The position numbers were made by a program, and so were the translations under genes. From contig JAFEBP010000005.1 in NCBI GenBank assembly GCA_018242605.1, positions 885,320 to 949,319 of the forward strand: 64,000 nt of DNA, in the 5' to 3' direction. The notes below the pieces were generated by a model that made no database searches, had not been told where the DNA came from, and saw nothing but the letters and a program-made list of their open reading frames with translations. The DNA is from Planctomycetota bacterium (GTDB lineage Bacteria > Planctomycetota > Phycisphaerae > Phycisphaerales > UBA1924). Shown piece by piece: positions 17,567 through 25,999 of this stretch (positions are counted from its first letter, which is position 1; each line of letters starts with the position of its first letter).

Positions 17567-18787
17567 TCAGTCCAGTCGAACACGCTCCACGACTTCGAGA
17601 CCGAAGGCCTCCAGGTTGGGGAGTTCTCTCTTTGAGTTGGTCAGCAGGCGCAGACGCTGGAGTCCCAAGCTCCGCAGGATCTGCACGCCGATGCCGAACT
17701 CGCGTTGCGACGCGGGCATGGCCGAATCCCCCACACCGCCGGATAGATCGGGGGCATCTCGTTCCGCGGCGGTGGAAGGTGTGAGCAGCGTCTGCAGGCG
17801 TCCTTCCAAGTCCACGGCGGTGTCATGCATGCTCGCGGAGTGGCCGGCCGTGCGGAGGTACACCACGGCACCGCGACCGGCTCTCTGGATCGCGGCCATC
17901 GAAGCGTGCAGTTGATCGCAGGTCGGGCCGTCGGGCGAGGCGTCCAGATCGCCGAACACATCTCCCAGCAGGTGGCGGCGGTGCATGCGGACGAGCGTGG
18001 GCTCGGGCTGTGGTCGTGGAGCGCCGGCGGGGTCGAGTTCACCAACGCCCCCCACCGACAGCACCAGGTGCGGCAGGGCATCGACGACGCTCTCGAACAT
18101 GTAGGCGGTAAACTCGCCGAACTTGGTGCGCAGAGGACGGCCGGCGGTGGGCGCGAGCCGATGCACCAGGCTCTCGCGGCGGAGACGGTGCTCGATGATC
18201 TGCGCGACCGAGCACATCTTGATTTTGTGATGCTTGCAGAACTCGGCCAGATCGGGGACACGGGCCATCTCGCCATCATCCTTCATGATCTCGATGATGA
18301 GCGCCGCGGGAGTAAGCCCGGCGAGGCGGCATAGGTCCAGCGAACCCTCCGTCTGGCCGGTGCGGACAAGCACGCCGCCGTTGCGGGAGCGCAGCGGATT
18401 GATGTGGCCAGGCCGAACGAAATCGGCAGGGCCGTGCTTGCCGTCGATGAGCATCTGCACGCACTTGGCTCGCTCGTGGGCCGAGACGCCCGTGGTGAAG
18501 CCGTGCCTGGGATGACCGTCGACCGATACGGTGAACGCGGTGCCGCGTTTGCTGGTGTTGACCGCGGCCTGCGGCGTCAGGTCGAGACGATCGCAGTCGG
18601 CCTCGGTCAGAGACAGGCACAGATAGCCCTTGGCCTGGGCGAGCATAAAGGTGATGGTCTGGGCGCTGGCGAACTGCGCGGGAAGGACCAGGTCACCCTC
18701 GTTCTCTCGGCCTTCATCATCGGTCAGTACGACCATGCGGCCGGAACGGAGTTCTTCGAGGATTTCAGAGATTGGGGAGAATGGCAC
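17567..18787 (-). CDS. ribB: RibBA homologue: intact DHBP synthase, degenerate GTP cyclohydrolase II half
   Basis: The N-terminal half is a complete 3,4-dihydroxy-2-butanone-4-phosphate synthase (RibB), making the four-carbon unit of riboflavin: GRMVVLTDDEGRENEGDLVL, GYLCLSLTEADCDRL, DGHPRHGFTTGVSAHERA, GHINPLRSRNGGVLVRTGQT and LAEFCKHHKIKM. The C-terminal half aligns with GTP cyclohydrolase II (LVRMHRRHLLGDVFGDLDAS, CDQLHASMAAI, VVYLRTAGHSA, FGIGVQILRSLGLQRLRLL). However, the three zinc cysteines of ExCLTGDxFGSxRCDCG are missing, and QEGRGIG is replaced by TAGHSAS. Only RibB activity is therefore expected. The frame is open to a TTG at 18904 with an ATG at 18895. I prefer GTG at 18787, because it begins at the family's normal N-terminus and has a TACCAT hexamer 5 bases upstream. 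Confidence 0.88.
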   Translation of the reverse strand: MPFSPISEILEELRSGRMVVLTDDEGRENEGDLVLPAQFASAQTITFMLAQAKGYLCLSLTEADCDRLDLTPQAAVNTSKRGTAFTVSVDGHPRHGFTTGVSAHERAKCVQMLIDGKHGPADFVRPGHINPLRSRNGGVLVRTGQTEGSLDLCRLAGLTPAALIIEIMKDDGEMARVPDLAEFCKHHKIKMCSVAQIIEHRLRRESLVHRLAPTAGRPLRTKFGEFTAYMFESVVDALPHLVLSVGGVGELDPAGAPRPQPEPTLVRMHRRHLLGDVFGDLDASPDGPTCDQLHASMAAIQRAGRGAVVYLRTAGHSASMHDTAVDLEGRLQTLLTPSTAAERDAPDLSGGVGDSAMPASQREFGIGVQILRSLGLQRLRLLTNSKRELPNLEAFGLEVVERVRLD

Positions 18788-18792
18788 GGCCG

Positions 18793-18798
18793 ATGGTA
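18793..18798 (-). promoter_or_regulatory. Candidate leaderless -10 element (TACCAT) of ribB
   Basis: On the minus strand TACCAT lies 5 bases before the GTG at 18787, with no Shine-Dalgarno sequence. It supports the shorter start over the ATG at 18895, which would leave only 2 bases to the divergent gene. Confidence 0.4.
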
Positions 18799-18897
18799 CG
18801 ACCCGGGAAGCTGCATCGGGCAGCCCTAAGCGGACCGGCGCTTCATAGCGGATACGTCCCGCCGCGTCTATCGTTGCGCCCACAGAGGAACCCATAT

Positions 18898-20337
18898 ATG
18901 GCAAGCAAAGGCCCGGTCGATCCGAACAAGAAATGGCTCTCCCACACGCTGGCCGAATGGGCCTGCGGGCTCAACTTCGAGCACCTCTCCGCGGAGGCGG
19001 TGCTGTCGGCGAAGTTATTCTGGTACGACTCGCTCGGGTGCGCGCTCGGCGGCAGCCAGCAGGAAGACGCTCACGTCCTGCTCGCCCACCACAAGGAAAT
19101 GCTCGGCAAGGGGTCAGGCCCGTGTACGTGCTTCGTGTCTGGGTTCAAGACCAATCCGGTGGACGCGGCGTTCATCAACGATCACATGATCCGGGCGATG
19201 GACTACAACGACATCTACTGGAAGGCCGACCCGTGCCACCCCAGCGACATCATCGCCGGCCCGCTGGCGCTGTGCGAGTATCTGGGCCTTTCCGGCAAGG
19301 ACCTGATCCTGGCGACGGTGATTGCGTACGAGGTGGAAATGCGGCTGTGCGAGTTCGGGCTGCCGGGCGTACGCGAGTACGGCTGGCACCACGCGACGCT
19401 CACGGCGTTCGCGGCCCCGATCGCGGCGGGAAGGGTGCTGGGGCTCACGGTAGATCAGATGGTGCAGGCGATCGGCATCAGCGCCAGCCGGACTTTCACG
19501 CCGGGGGCGGTCACGGCGGGCAAGCTCACGAACATGAAGAACACCGTGGACCCGTGGGCCACGCGGATGGGCGTGGAATCGGCACTGCTCGCCAAGCGCG
19601 GGTACAGCGGCCCGGAGCACATGATCGACGGCAAGGAAGGTTTGTACGCCGTCTTCGGGCATGTTCAATACAAAGGCGCACCGGCGAAGTTCGACACCGA
19701 GAAACTGATCGGCGGCCTGCCCGCGAAATCGTCCGATGATTTCAAGATCTCGGATTGCGGCATGAAGAGTTTCCCGATCGAGGCGCTCAGCCATGCCCCG
19801 CTCACCGCGATGATGAAGTGCGTGAAAGAGAACGGGATCAAGGCGGACCAGGTGACCGAGATCAAGGTCGAGGTGATCGCGCGCGCCGCTGACATTCTCG
19901 GCGATCCGCACAAGTACCGCCCGGACAGCAAGGAGACGGCCGACCACTCCCTCCCGTACTGCATGGCGGTCGGGCTGGTGGATGGCATGGTGACGCCCCT
20001 GCAGTTCAAGGAGGAGCGGGTGATGGACAAGAGCCTGATCCCGGTGATGGACAAGGTGAAGGTGGTCGCGAACGATGAGTTTGAAGCGTTGTTCCCGAAG
20101 TTCCAGCCCAGCCGCGTGACGATCACCACCACCGACGGAAAGACGTACGCGAAGCGCGTCGATGTTCCCAAGGGCGACCCGCGTGACCCGATGACCCGCG
20201 AGGATATCGAAGTGAAGTTCAATGCGCTGGGCAAGGGCATTGTCGGCATTGATCGGTGCAAGCAGATCGCCGATTGGGTCTTCACAATGGATCAGCAGCC
20301 AAAGGTCGATGGACTGCTGGCGCTGACCGTGAAATGA
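18898..20337 (+). CDS. MmgE/PrpD family dehydratase
   Basis: The 479-residue protein belongs to the MmgE/PrpD family, which includes 2-methylcitrate dehydratase (propionate catabolism), cis-aconitate decarboxylase and immune-responsive homologues. Family blocks are LFWYDSLGCALGGS, VDAAFINDHMIRAMDYNDIY, HPSDIIAGPLALCEY, WHHATLTAFAAPIAAGRVLG, MKSFPIEALSHAPL, and PYCMAVGLVDGMV near residue 360. No other propionate-pathway gene (prpB, prpC) is in the window, so the substrate is open. The frame is open further upstream, into ribB. The ATG at 18898 is chosen because it has AGAGGAA upstream and starts the folded region. A hairpin lies after the stop. Confidence 0.92.
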   Translation: MASKGPVDPNKKWLSHTLAEWACGLNFEHLSAEAVLSAKLFWYDSLGCALGGSQQEDAHVLLAHHKEMLGKGSGPCTCFVSGFKTNPVDAAFINDHMIRAMDYNDIYWKADPCHPSDIIAGPLALCEYLGLSGKDLILATVIAYEVEMRLCEFGLPGVREYGWHHATLTAFAAPIAAGRVLGLTVDQMVQAIGISASRTFTPGAVTAGKLTNMKNTVDPWATRMGVESALLAKRGYSGPEHMIDGKEGLYAVFGHVQYKGAPAKFDTEKLIGGLPAKSSDDFKISDCGMKSFPIEALSHAPLTAMMKCVKENGIKADQVTEIKVEVIARAADILGDPHKYRPDSKETADHSLPYCMAVGLVDGMVTPLQFKEERVMDKSLIPVMDKVKVVANDEFEALFPKFQPSRVTITTTDGKTYAKRVDVPKGDPRDPMTREDIEVKFNALGKGIVGIDRCKQIADWVFTMDQQPKVDGLLALTVK

Positions 20338-20412
20338 TGAAAGTACTTCGGGACCCGAGCGAGTGCGGTACGTGTTCGCACCCAGCGAGGTCAGCCACAC
20401 CTGTTGAAAGTC

Positions 20413-20443
20413 GAGCGGCCCGACTCGAATCGTCGGGCCGCTC
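20413..20443. terminator. Hairpin between convergent genes
   Basis: GAGCGGCCCGAC (20413-20424) pairs perfectly with 20432-20443 around a 7-base loop. It sits between the stops of the PrpD-family gene and the convergent secreted protein. There is no T-run on either side, so a bidirectional terminator role is plausible but weaker than for the other hairpins. Confidence 0.5.
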
Positions 20444-20473
20444 AGGAAACTCGATCTCGTCGGCTACCGATTC

Positions 20474-23050
20474 TCAGCAGGTTCCGGCTTCCCACGCCGC
20501 GAAGAATGCGCCCACGTCCATTCCGTCGATGCCGCTATCGTTGTTGACATCGGCGCTCGATTCGCCTGCTTCCCAGGAACGAAAGAACGCCTCGACATCG
20601 CCGCCATCAAGACCGCCGTCGCAGGTGAAGTCTGAGCGGCAAGGGCTGACCTGGGTCGGGTTGCCGACGGCTTCTCCGCAGGCGTTGCCCACCACACACC
20701 GCACCCGCAGAGAGGATGTAACCCCCGCGAGTCGGAGCACGGGCGAGTTCGAACCGGAGGCGATCGCGTCCGATTCTGGCGAGCAGCCCCCCACGGGACC
20801 GTCCGAAAGGTCGCACCACTGATCCGGGCTTGTTTCAGCTTGCCAGCGATAACCGATGGGTTCGTAGCCGATGGCGGCGGTGACCGCCAGTTCGACTTCA
20901 TCGACGCGGCAGACCGTGACCTGCGCCTCGGGTTGGGCGGCGAACCATGGCACGCCGGTCTGCGTCCGACGGATGAGCGCCGTGGCGTAGCGACCGTCCG
21001 TTGTCATGACTGAACCCGAGGCTAGCAGTTCCGGGCCTTGCGAAGCGAGCGAGCCGATAGATACGGGTTCGCCGATCGTCTGCCACGCCGCCCCGTCGTA
21101 CCGCACGAGCCCGGTGTAGGAATCGAGCGAACCGCCGATCCGCATCTCTCCCGCGGCGTACAGATCATCGCCGAGCACCGCCACCAAGGGGCAACTGTTC
21201 ATCTGCCCAAGGTTGACCCATTGCGAGCCGTTCCATTGAGCGACCCCGCTATCGTAAAACGTCGGAGCGGTCTGCTGCTGAAGGGACGCCACGAGCGTGC
21301 CCCGGTAGTTGACGAGGCGGTACGCGATGCAGGGAACACTGCCGAATCGACGCCACGTCGCGCCGTTCCACGCGGCCATGCCGGAGACTGCTTGATCGCC
21401 CGCCTGCGAGAAGATGCCGCCCACGATCAGTTCTTGTCCGTACGCCGCGAGCGTGTTGATCCCCGGCCCCAAGGCGCCCTCGGGGTCAAACGTAACGCTG
21501 CCGTCGATGCCGGATCCCAAAGCGTGCCAGGAGTACCCGTCCCAGCGGGCAATGCGTTTCGCGGCGATTCCGCCCGCGTTGAGGAATCTCCCGGATACGA
21601 AGAGATCGGCGCCGAGTACCTGCACGGCCCCGCCACTCGCGTCAAGACCGGCGCCCAGCGGCAGCCACCGCTCACCATCCCAGCGGGCAACGTTGTTCGC
21701 TTCAACGCCATCGATGCTCGCGAACGATCCGGTAGCGATGAGTTCACCGTTATAGAACGCAACCGAGCTAATGTCCGCTGCATCGCCGGGGGTGAACGGC
21801 GTGAGCGAATGAGCGATGGCCGTCCACGCCGCGCCGTTCCATCGCGCGATCGGTCCGCCCATGCTGCTCAGTGTCCCGATGCCGATGACGCCGCCGAACG
21901 GATCTTGAGCGAGTTTGCGGAGCGAACCACTCACCCCGGCGTTGGTGCCGCGCCAACCCGAGCCATCCCACAACGCCACGCCCCACGCGGCGAACCCGTC
22001 CGATTGCTCCACGGACCCGACCGCGATGAGCGAGCCATTAAACTCTCCAGGGAGAGCGGTGGCGGTCACCCTAATCTGATCGGATTCGGTACCCGCGAAG
22101 TAGCGCCACGTCGCGCCGTCGAACGCCCGCAGGCTCGGGGTCTGGGCCGCGTCCGGCAGTCGCGCGGAGGCGATAAGGTCCGCGCCGTACACCCGCAGGG
22201 CTCGTGCCGGAGCGGCGATGTCCCAGCCGGCGCTGCGCCATTCGACGCCGTTCCACCGGGCCATGTACGGAACGGGCGACGCCCCCACCGTCCGGAAGTT
22301 GCCCGTGGCGTACAGCTCGTTCTGGTAGACGCAGACCGAATCGGCGGAGCCGAAGGAGCCGGTGATGCCGGCGCCCAGCGCACGCCACGCAGAACCGTTC
22401 CACCGCGCGATGTAGCGGATCGATGAGCCGCCCGCGGTCGCGAACGCTCCCGCGGCGATCAACTCGCCGCCGAACGTCGTCAGTGACTTCACCTCTCCGT
22501 TCACGCCAGCGCCCAACGCCCGCCAAGAACTCCCGTTCCACGCGGCGATGCGTTCGGCGTTGATCCCGCCGGCGGTCCTGAAGCGGCCACCGGCGATCAA
22601 ATCGCTGCCGTACACGTACAGCACGCTTGCGCCCGACTGAAGCCCCGCTCCCAACGCAGTCCATGAGGTTCCATCCCACGCCGCGATGTTCTCGCACGGC
22701 TGCCCGTCGGCCTCTTTGAAAGTTCCCGATGCGATCAGTCGTCCGTTGAAGACCGCCAGGGATGTGACAGACCCGTTCACGTGCCCGAGTTGGGTCCACG
22801 CATGACCGTCCCAAGCAACGACGCCCTCAACGAGGCGATCACCCGCGATCGAAGTGCCACCGCCGGCAACAAGCAGCGCGCTCATTGGGCCATCGCCGTC
22901 TGGATCCCAGGCGAGGCTTGCGGTGCAACGGTCCAGGCCGGGGATGCCGTCACCGCTGAGCCACTGTGGTTGGCATTGGCCCTGTGCAAAGGCCGCGGGG
23001 CTGCTGATCAATGCAGCTGCCGGGAATACGAGAACTCGTCGTTTGAGCAT
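20474..23050 (-). CDS. Large secreted repeat protein with dockerin-like tail
   Basis: This 858-residue secreted protein has a signal peptide (about 1-22, ending PAAFAQG). The body contains at least twelve copies of a motif of about 16 residues, each with W(N/D)Gxx(W)xxLGxG: examples are IAAWDGTSWTALGAGL, IARWNGSAWRALGAGI and VARWDGERWLPLGAGL. Copies alternate with beta strands of the form xxxxxGxLIAxGxFxxAGG every 45-60 residues. This pattern suggests a beta-propeller or Kelch-like fold. The C-terminal 55 residues (20477-20641) hold two dockerin-like loops, DFTCDGGLDGGDVEAFF and DVNNDSGIDGMDVGAFF. Just before these is an immunoglobulin-like segment (YRWQAETSPDQWCDL, LRVRCVVGNACGEAVG). No catalytic motif is seen. 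A binding or surface role is inference. Confidence 0.82.
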   Translation of the reverse strand: MLKRRVLVFPAAALISSPAAFAQGQCQPQWLSGDGIPGLDRCTASLAWDPDGDGPMSALLVAGGGTSIAGDRLVEGVVAWDGHAWTQLGHVNGSVTSLAVFNGRLIASGTFKEADGQPCENIAAWDGTSWTALGAGLQSGASVLYVYGSDLIAGGRFRTAGGINAERIAAWNGSSWRALGAGVNGEVKSLTTFGGELIAAGAFATAGGSSIRYIARWNGSAWRALGAGITGSFGSADSVCVYQNELYATGNFRTVGASPVPYMARWNGVEWRSAGWDIAAPARALRVYGADLIASARLPDAAQTPSLRAFDGATWRYFAGTESDQIRVTATALPGEFNGSLIAVGSVEQSDGFAAWGVALWDGSGWRGTNAGVSGSLRKLAQDPFGGVIGIGTLSSMGGPIARWNGAAWTAIAHSLTPFTPGDAADISSVAFYNGELIATGSFASIDGVEANNVARWDGERWLPLGAGLDASGGAVQVLGADLFVSGRFLNAGGIAAKRIARWDGYSWHALGSGIDGSVTFDPEGALGPGINTLAAYGQELIVGGIFSQAGDQAVSGMAAWNGATWRRFGSVPCIAYRLVNYRGTLVASLQQQTAPTFYDSGVAQWNGSQWVNLGQMNSCPLVAVLGDDLYAAGEMRIGGSLDSYTGLVRYDGAAWQTIGEPVSIGSLASQGPELLASGSVMTTDGRYATALIRRTQTGVPWFAAQPEAQVTVCRVDEVELAVTAAIGYEPIGYRWQAETSPDQWCDLSDGPVGGCSPESDAIASGSNSPVLRLAGVTSSLRVRCVVGNACGEAVGNPTQVSPCRSDFTCDGGLDGGDVEAFFRSWEAGESSADVNNDSGIDGMDVGAFFAAWEAGTC

Positions 23051-23308
23051 TCAAAGTGCATCGACGGAATCAGGCTGCAACGACCAGTTTGAATAGGCCG
23101 GAACAGTGATCCAAGCGATACTCCCATGCCCCGGGGATTTGGGGAGCTTCGTCGCCCATGAAGAGCCCTGCCGAAGGTGAGAGCGTCTTGAACCATCTCC
23201 GCTTAGAAACGGCCTTGCCCCGCCTCGCCAATTCTGGTGCCGAACGAACGGAGTCAAGCCCCGTCGACTGCGGACTTTTTCAATTGCGCAAACCACCTCG
23301 ACTTAGTT

Positions 23309-25096
23309 TCACCACCGGCCCAGCGGCACACTCGCGGTCGTTGTCTCCTGCCAGATCAGCACATCGAACAGGTCCTTTGGCACGACTGGAAAGAACTGGG
23401 ATTCCATCGCAAGTGCGCCAATGCTCCGCATCGGCGTTGGCACCGTCAGCCACGCGGAGGCGGGATCGTCCTCACTCGCCCTGCGAATATCGAGGAACAG
23501 CCGCGGCATGCCCGTGGACGCGAGGATGCTCTCGACGCTCCCCGGAGGCGGGACTTGCAACTCATTGTCGGAGTGAAGACCCGGACGGTCAGTGCCCCCC
23601 ATCGCCGTGTAGCGCCCCCGTCCGGTTGCGAAGCCGAAGACGACCATCTGTCCCGGAAATTTCTCCTCAAGGTGTAGCCCCATCCAGCGCAGTCCGAGCA
23701 CATTGCTGCGTGCGACGTGTCCGTTGTGGGCCCAAAGTACGACCCTCTTGCCAGGATTCTGCGCCAGGATCCACTCGACATTGTCGGCCATGCATTGGTC
23801 ACGGTGTCCCGACGCGCTCGCACCGTCGGTCGCGAGCCCCGTCCATTGATGCACCACCCGAGCGTTCTGAATCGCCCAGTCGGCGGACCAAGCATCGGTC
23901 TTCTTGACATAGGCATCGCGAGCATTCACCATGTGATCCAGCACATCCTTCGCGATCGCGGAGGCTTCGGCCGCTTTCAGCTCGCCCGGGAGCTCGATCT
24001 TCTCAAGCCGGAAGCTGGATGCGCCCGATTTGGAGACTCGGGGGTCGATCGTCCCAGGACAGTCCGGCGATGCGGGCCCGCGCATGGGGTCCGCCGCGAT
24101 GATGCCGTTGGGCTGAGGATGCTCAAAGTCGAGATCGAACTCGGGATTTGTCCAAGGCGTCCCATCGACTTCGATGCGCAGCGTATCAAACCAGGCCTTG
24201 CCGCCGCCCGGCTTGACCAGGCCGAAGTAAATGGCTTTCGCGTCTGCGGGGACCGTGACCTCGATGGAACGCTCCTCCCAATCCGCCGTGCCGCGCGGCC
24301 CACGGTCCGACATGTTGTCAAAAGTGGGCGTTGGGCCATCAACACGCCACCACAATCCTGCCCAAGCGTCGTCTACGTTCTCCGTCTTGATCCACCCGGA
24401 AAACCGGATCTTCTTGCCCCGTGCCTCGTTCACCGGGAACTTGCCCGTAGCGCACCCAAACGAGTTACCGGTGGCGTGCGGGCTGTACGACTTCAGCTGC
24501 ACCAATGAGGCGCGGGTTTGCTCGAAGAACTCCGGGTCTTGGATTTTCAGGAACTCCTCGACGAGACGCAACGCCACGGTTTGGGTCTGCATATCGAACC
24601 CAGTAAACTGAAGCCGGGGCTTTCCGGACTCGGGAGGATGCTTCTGGTTCCAATCGCGCATCCACTCGACCATCGCGAGCACTTCTTGAGTGTTCCACGT
24701 CCAAAAGTACATCCCCGCGATGAGTTTCTTGGGATCACCCTTGCCCTCGGTGACATACGCGTTCAGCGCGTACGCCTCGGGCATGTTGGCCTCTATGGAG
24801 AAGACTGAGAAACCCAGCTCCTCGACTAGGTACTCGAGCAAGCGATGCTTCATCTGAAACGCCTCGCGCGTGCCGTGCGTCGGCTCGCCCAACGCGACAA
24901 TGCGTGCGTCACCGATGACCGCCTTGAGCGGGTGAAGGTCTTCCAAGCCGTGGCCGGCTTGGCTCGTGGCGAACGGAATCGCTCGCCGCTTGACCCAGGC
25001 GGTGGCCGGTGTGTCTGGCACGGGATCGCACCCGCCCATCGGGATGCACGCGACCAAGGAGAGAAAAGTAAGTCCCGCATTGGAGGCGAAGTTCAT
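23309..25096 (-). CDS. Erythromycin-esterase-family lipoprotein with beta-rich insert
   Basis: This 595-residue protein belongs to the erythromycin esterase family. Many members have unknown hydrolytic substrates, and membership does not prove macrolide resistance. Family motifs are GEPTHG (residues 70-75, with His74), the glutamate at 102 in VFSIEANM, FWTWNTQEVLAMVEWMRDWN near 131-150 and WAHNGHV (455-461). Between these halves lies about 160 extra residues (about 213-372) resembling a carbohydrate-binding-type beta-sandwich: KKIRFSGWIKTENVDDAWAG, WEERSIEVTVPADAKAIYFG, and GKAWFDTLRIEVDG. The N-terminus has a signal sequence ending PMGGC, a possible lipobox (Cys23). A GAGAGAGGA ribosome binding site precedes the ATG at 25096. 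Confidence 0.87.
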   Translation of the reverse strand: MNFASNAGLTFLSLVACIPMGGCDPVPDTPATAWVKRRAIPFATSQAGHGLEDLHPLKAVIGDARIVALGEPTHGTREAFQMKHRLLEYLVEELGFSVFSIEANMPEAYALNAYVTEGKGDPKKLIAGMYFWTWNTQEVLAMVEWMRDWNQKHPPESGKPRLQFTGFDMQTQTVALRLVEEFLKIQDPEFFEQTRASLVQLKSYSPHATGNSFGCATGKFPVNEARGKKIRFSGWIKTENVDDAWAGLWWRVDGPTPTFDNMSDRGPRGTADWEERSIEVTVPADAKAIYFGLVKPGGGKAWFDTLRIEVDGTPWTNPEFDLDFEHPQPNGIIAADPMRGPASPDCPGTIDPRVSKSGASSFRLEKIELPGELKAAEASAIAKDVLDHMVNARDAYVKKTDAWSADWAIQNARVVHQWTGLATDGASASGHRDQCMADNVEWILAQNPGKRVVLWAHNGHVARSNVLGLRWMGLHLEEKFPGQMVVFGFATGRGRYTAMGGTDRPGLHSDNELQVPPPGSVESILASTGMPRLFLDIRRASEDDPASAWLTVPTPMRSIGALAMESQFFPVVPKDLFDVLIWQETTTASVPLGRW

Positions 25097-25532
25097 AGAA
25101 GCATCCTCTCTCAAAGTGTGGTCCCGATCGCACTACCCCGCCCGAGTACTACTCAGGCGCAAGTGGACCATTACGTCGCCACACTGGATTCGAGTCAACA
25201 GGAGTTTTCTTACACCGTCGAATACTGATTGAGCCGGTGCCGGCGAGTTCTTGGTGGTGCTCCGTGGCCTAAGCCTTGGCTTGCGCACCTAGCATGACGA
25301 CACACCGCTGGCGAGTCGCCGGGACCCAGAGCCGGGACTATCCAACAGATCTTCCGCGCAAAACCATGGCTTTCGCCGGCTACCCGCGTCGACGATCGCC
25401 CGAGGTGCCTGGAAGGAGTTGACTGTGACGCGTTCGGTCGCTCTGCGACAGAGGACCTGATGACCCACGCGCCCGGAACCTCAACAGCGCCGGGAGTTTA
25501 CCAACCTTGGTGTGCATTTCGACCTCGCGCTT
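25097..25532. other. Gene-poor stretch
   Basis: These 436 bases lie upstream of the esterase-family gene. They contain that gene's ribosome binding site and presumably its promoter, but I find no convincing open frame, hairpin or repeat. Composition appears less GC-skewed at third positions than in the flanking genes. Together with the adjoining probable pseudogene it looks like a decayed interval. Confidence 0.4.
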
Positions 25533-25920
25533 TCACAACTTGCTGGCAAAAGCGATGTTCGCATCCCGTGCCGGCTCCACGTCCTGGAACATGGCGGGAT
25601 CGACGGTCGAGGGCTCCGCGTCGCTGACGAACTCAAACCGCTCTGCCGCGGTACCCCTGATCGGCACCGTTTGGCACTGATCATCGACCTCGCATGCATC
25701 CCCGTCCGTCCGATTTGGAGCATCTCTCGCCGACACTCTGAAATCGAGGGTGTATTCAGTTCGCGGAAGGCTCGCAACTCCGCGGTGATGGGGATCGGAG
25801 ATTTCGAAGACTCGGACTTCAGTCCGCTTTCACAAGCGCGCCGAGGGCGACTTCATCTTGCTTGCCCGTAACATCCCCCAATTCCTCTTCCAGGTGTAAA
25901 GCCAAGGGGAATTCAAGCAT
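25533..25920 (-). pseudogene. Probable small gene broken by a one-base frameshift
   Basis: On the minus strand an ATG at 25920 opens a short frame of 33 codons that reads like a normal protein (EEELGDVTGKQDEVALGALV, then KAD and a stop at 25819-25821). Skipping one T at the stop restores a second open frame (DEVRVFEISDPHHRGVASLP onwards) that runs without a stop to 25533. It includes ACEVDDQCQTVPIRGTAAE and ends NIAFASKL. The joined product would be about 128 residues, acidic and soluble, with no family I recognise. The 25512-25871 open frame on the plus strand is the competing reading, but looks like a codon shadow. No ribosome binding site is evident. It could also be two small frames or chance. 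Confidence 0.4.
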
Positions 25921-25999
25921 GCGCGAGCGGTGACGGCCAGCCGCGGATTTCAAGTTGAAATACCGGGATTCGCTGAGAAGGAGCCGAATCCATCGAGGC

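Noticed and set aside
18788..18897. FMN riboswitch upstream of ribB
   Set aside because: The region lacks the conserved RFN element blocks; only 110 bases separate the divergent starts.
20474..23050. CRISPR array or tandem DNA repeat
   Set aside because: The repetition is at protein level; DNA copies are diverged and no spacer-like pattern occurs.
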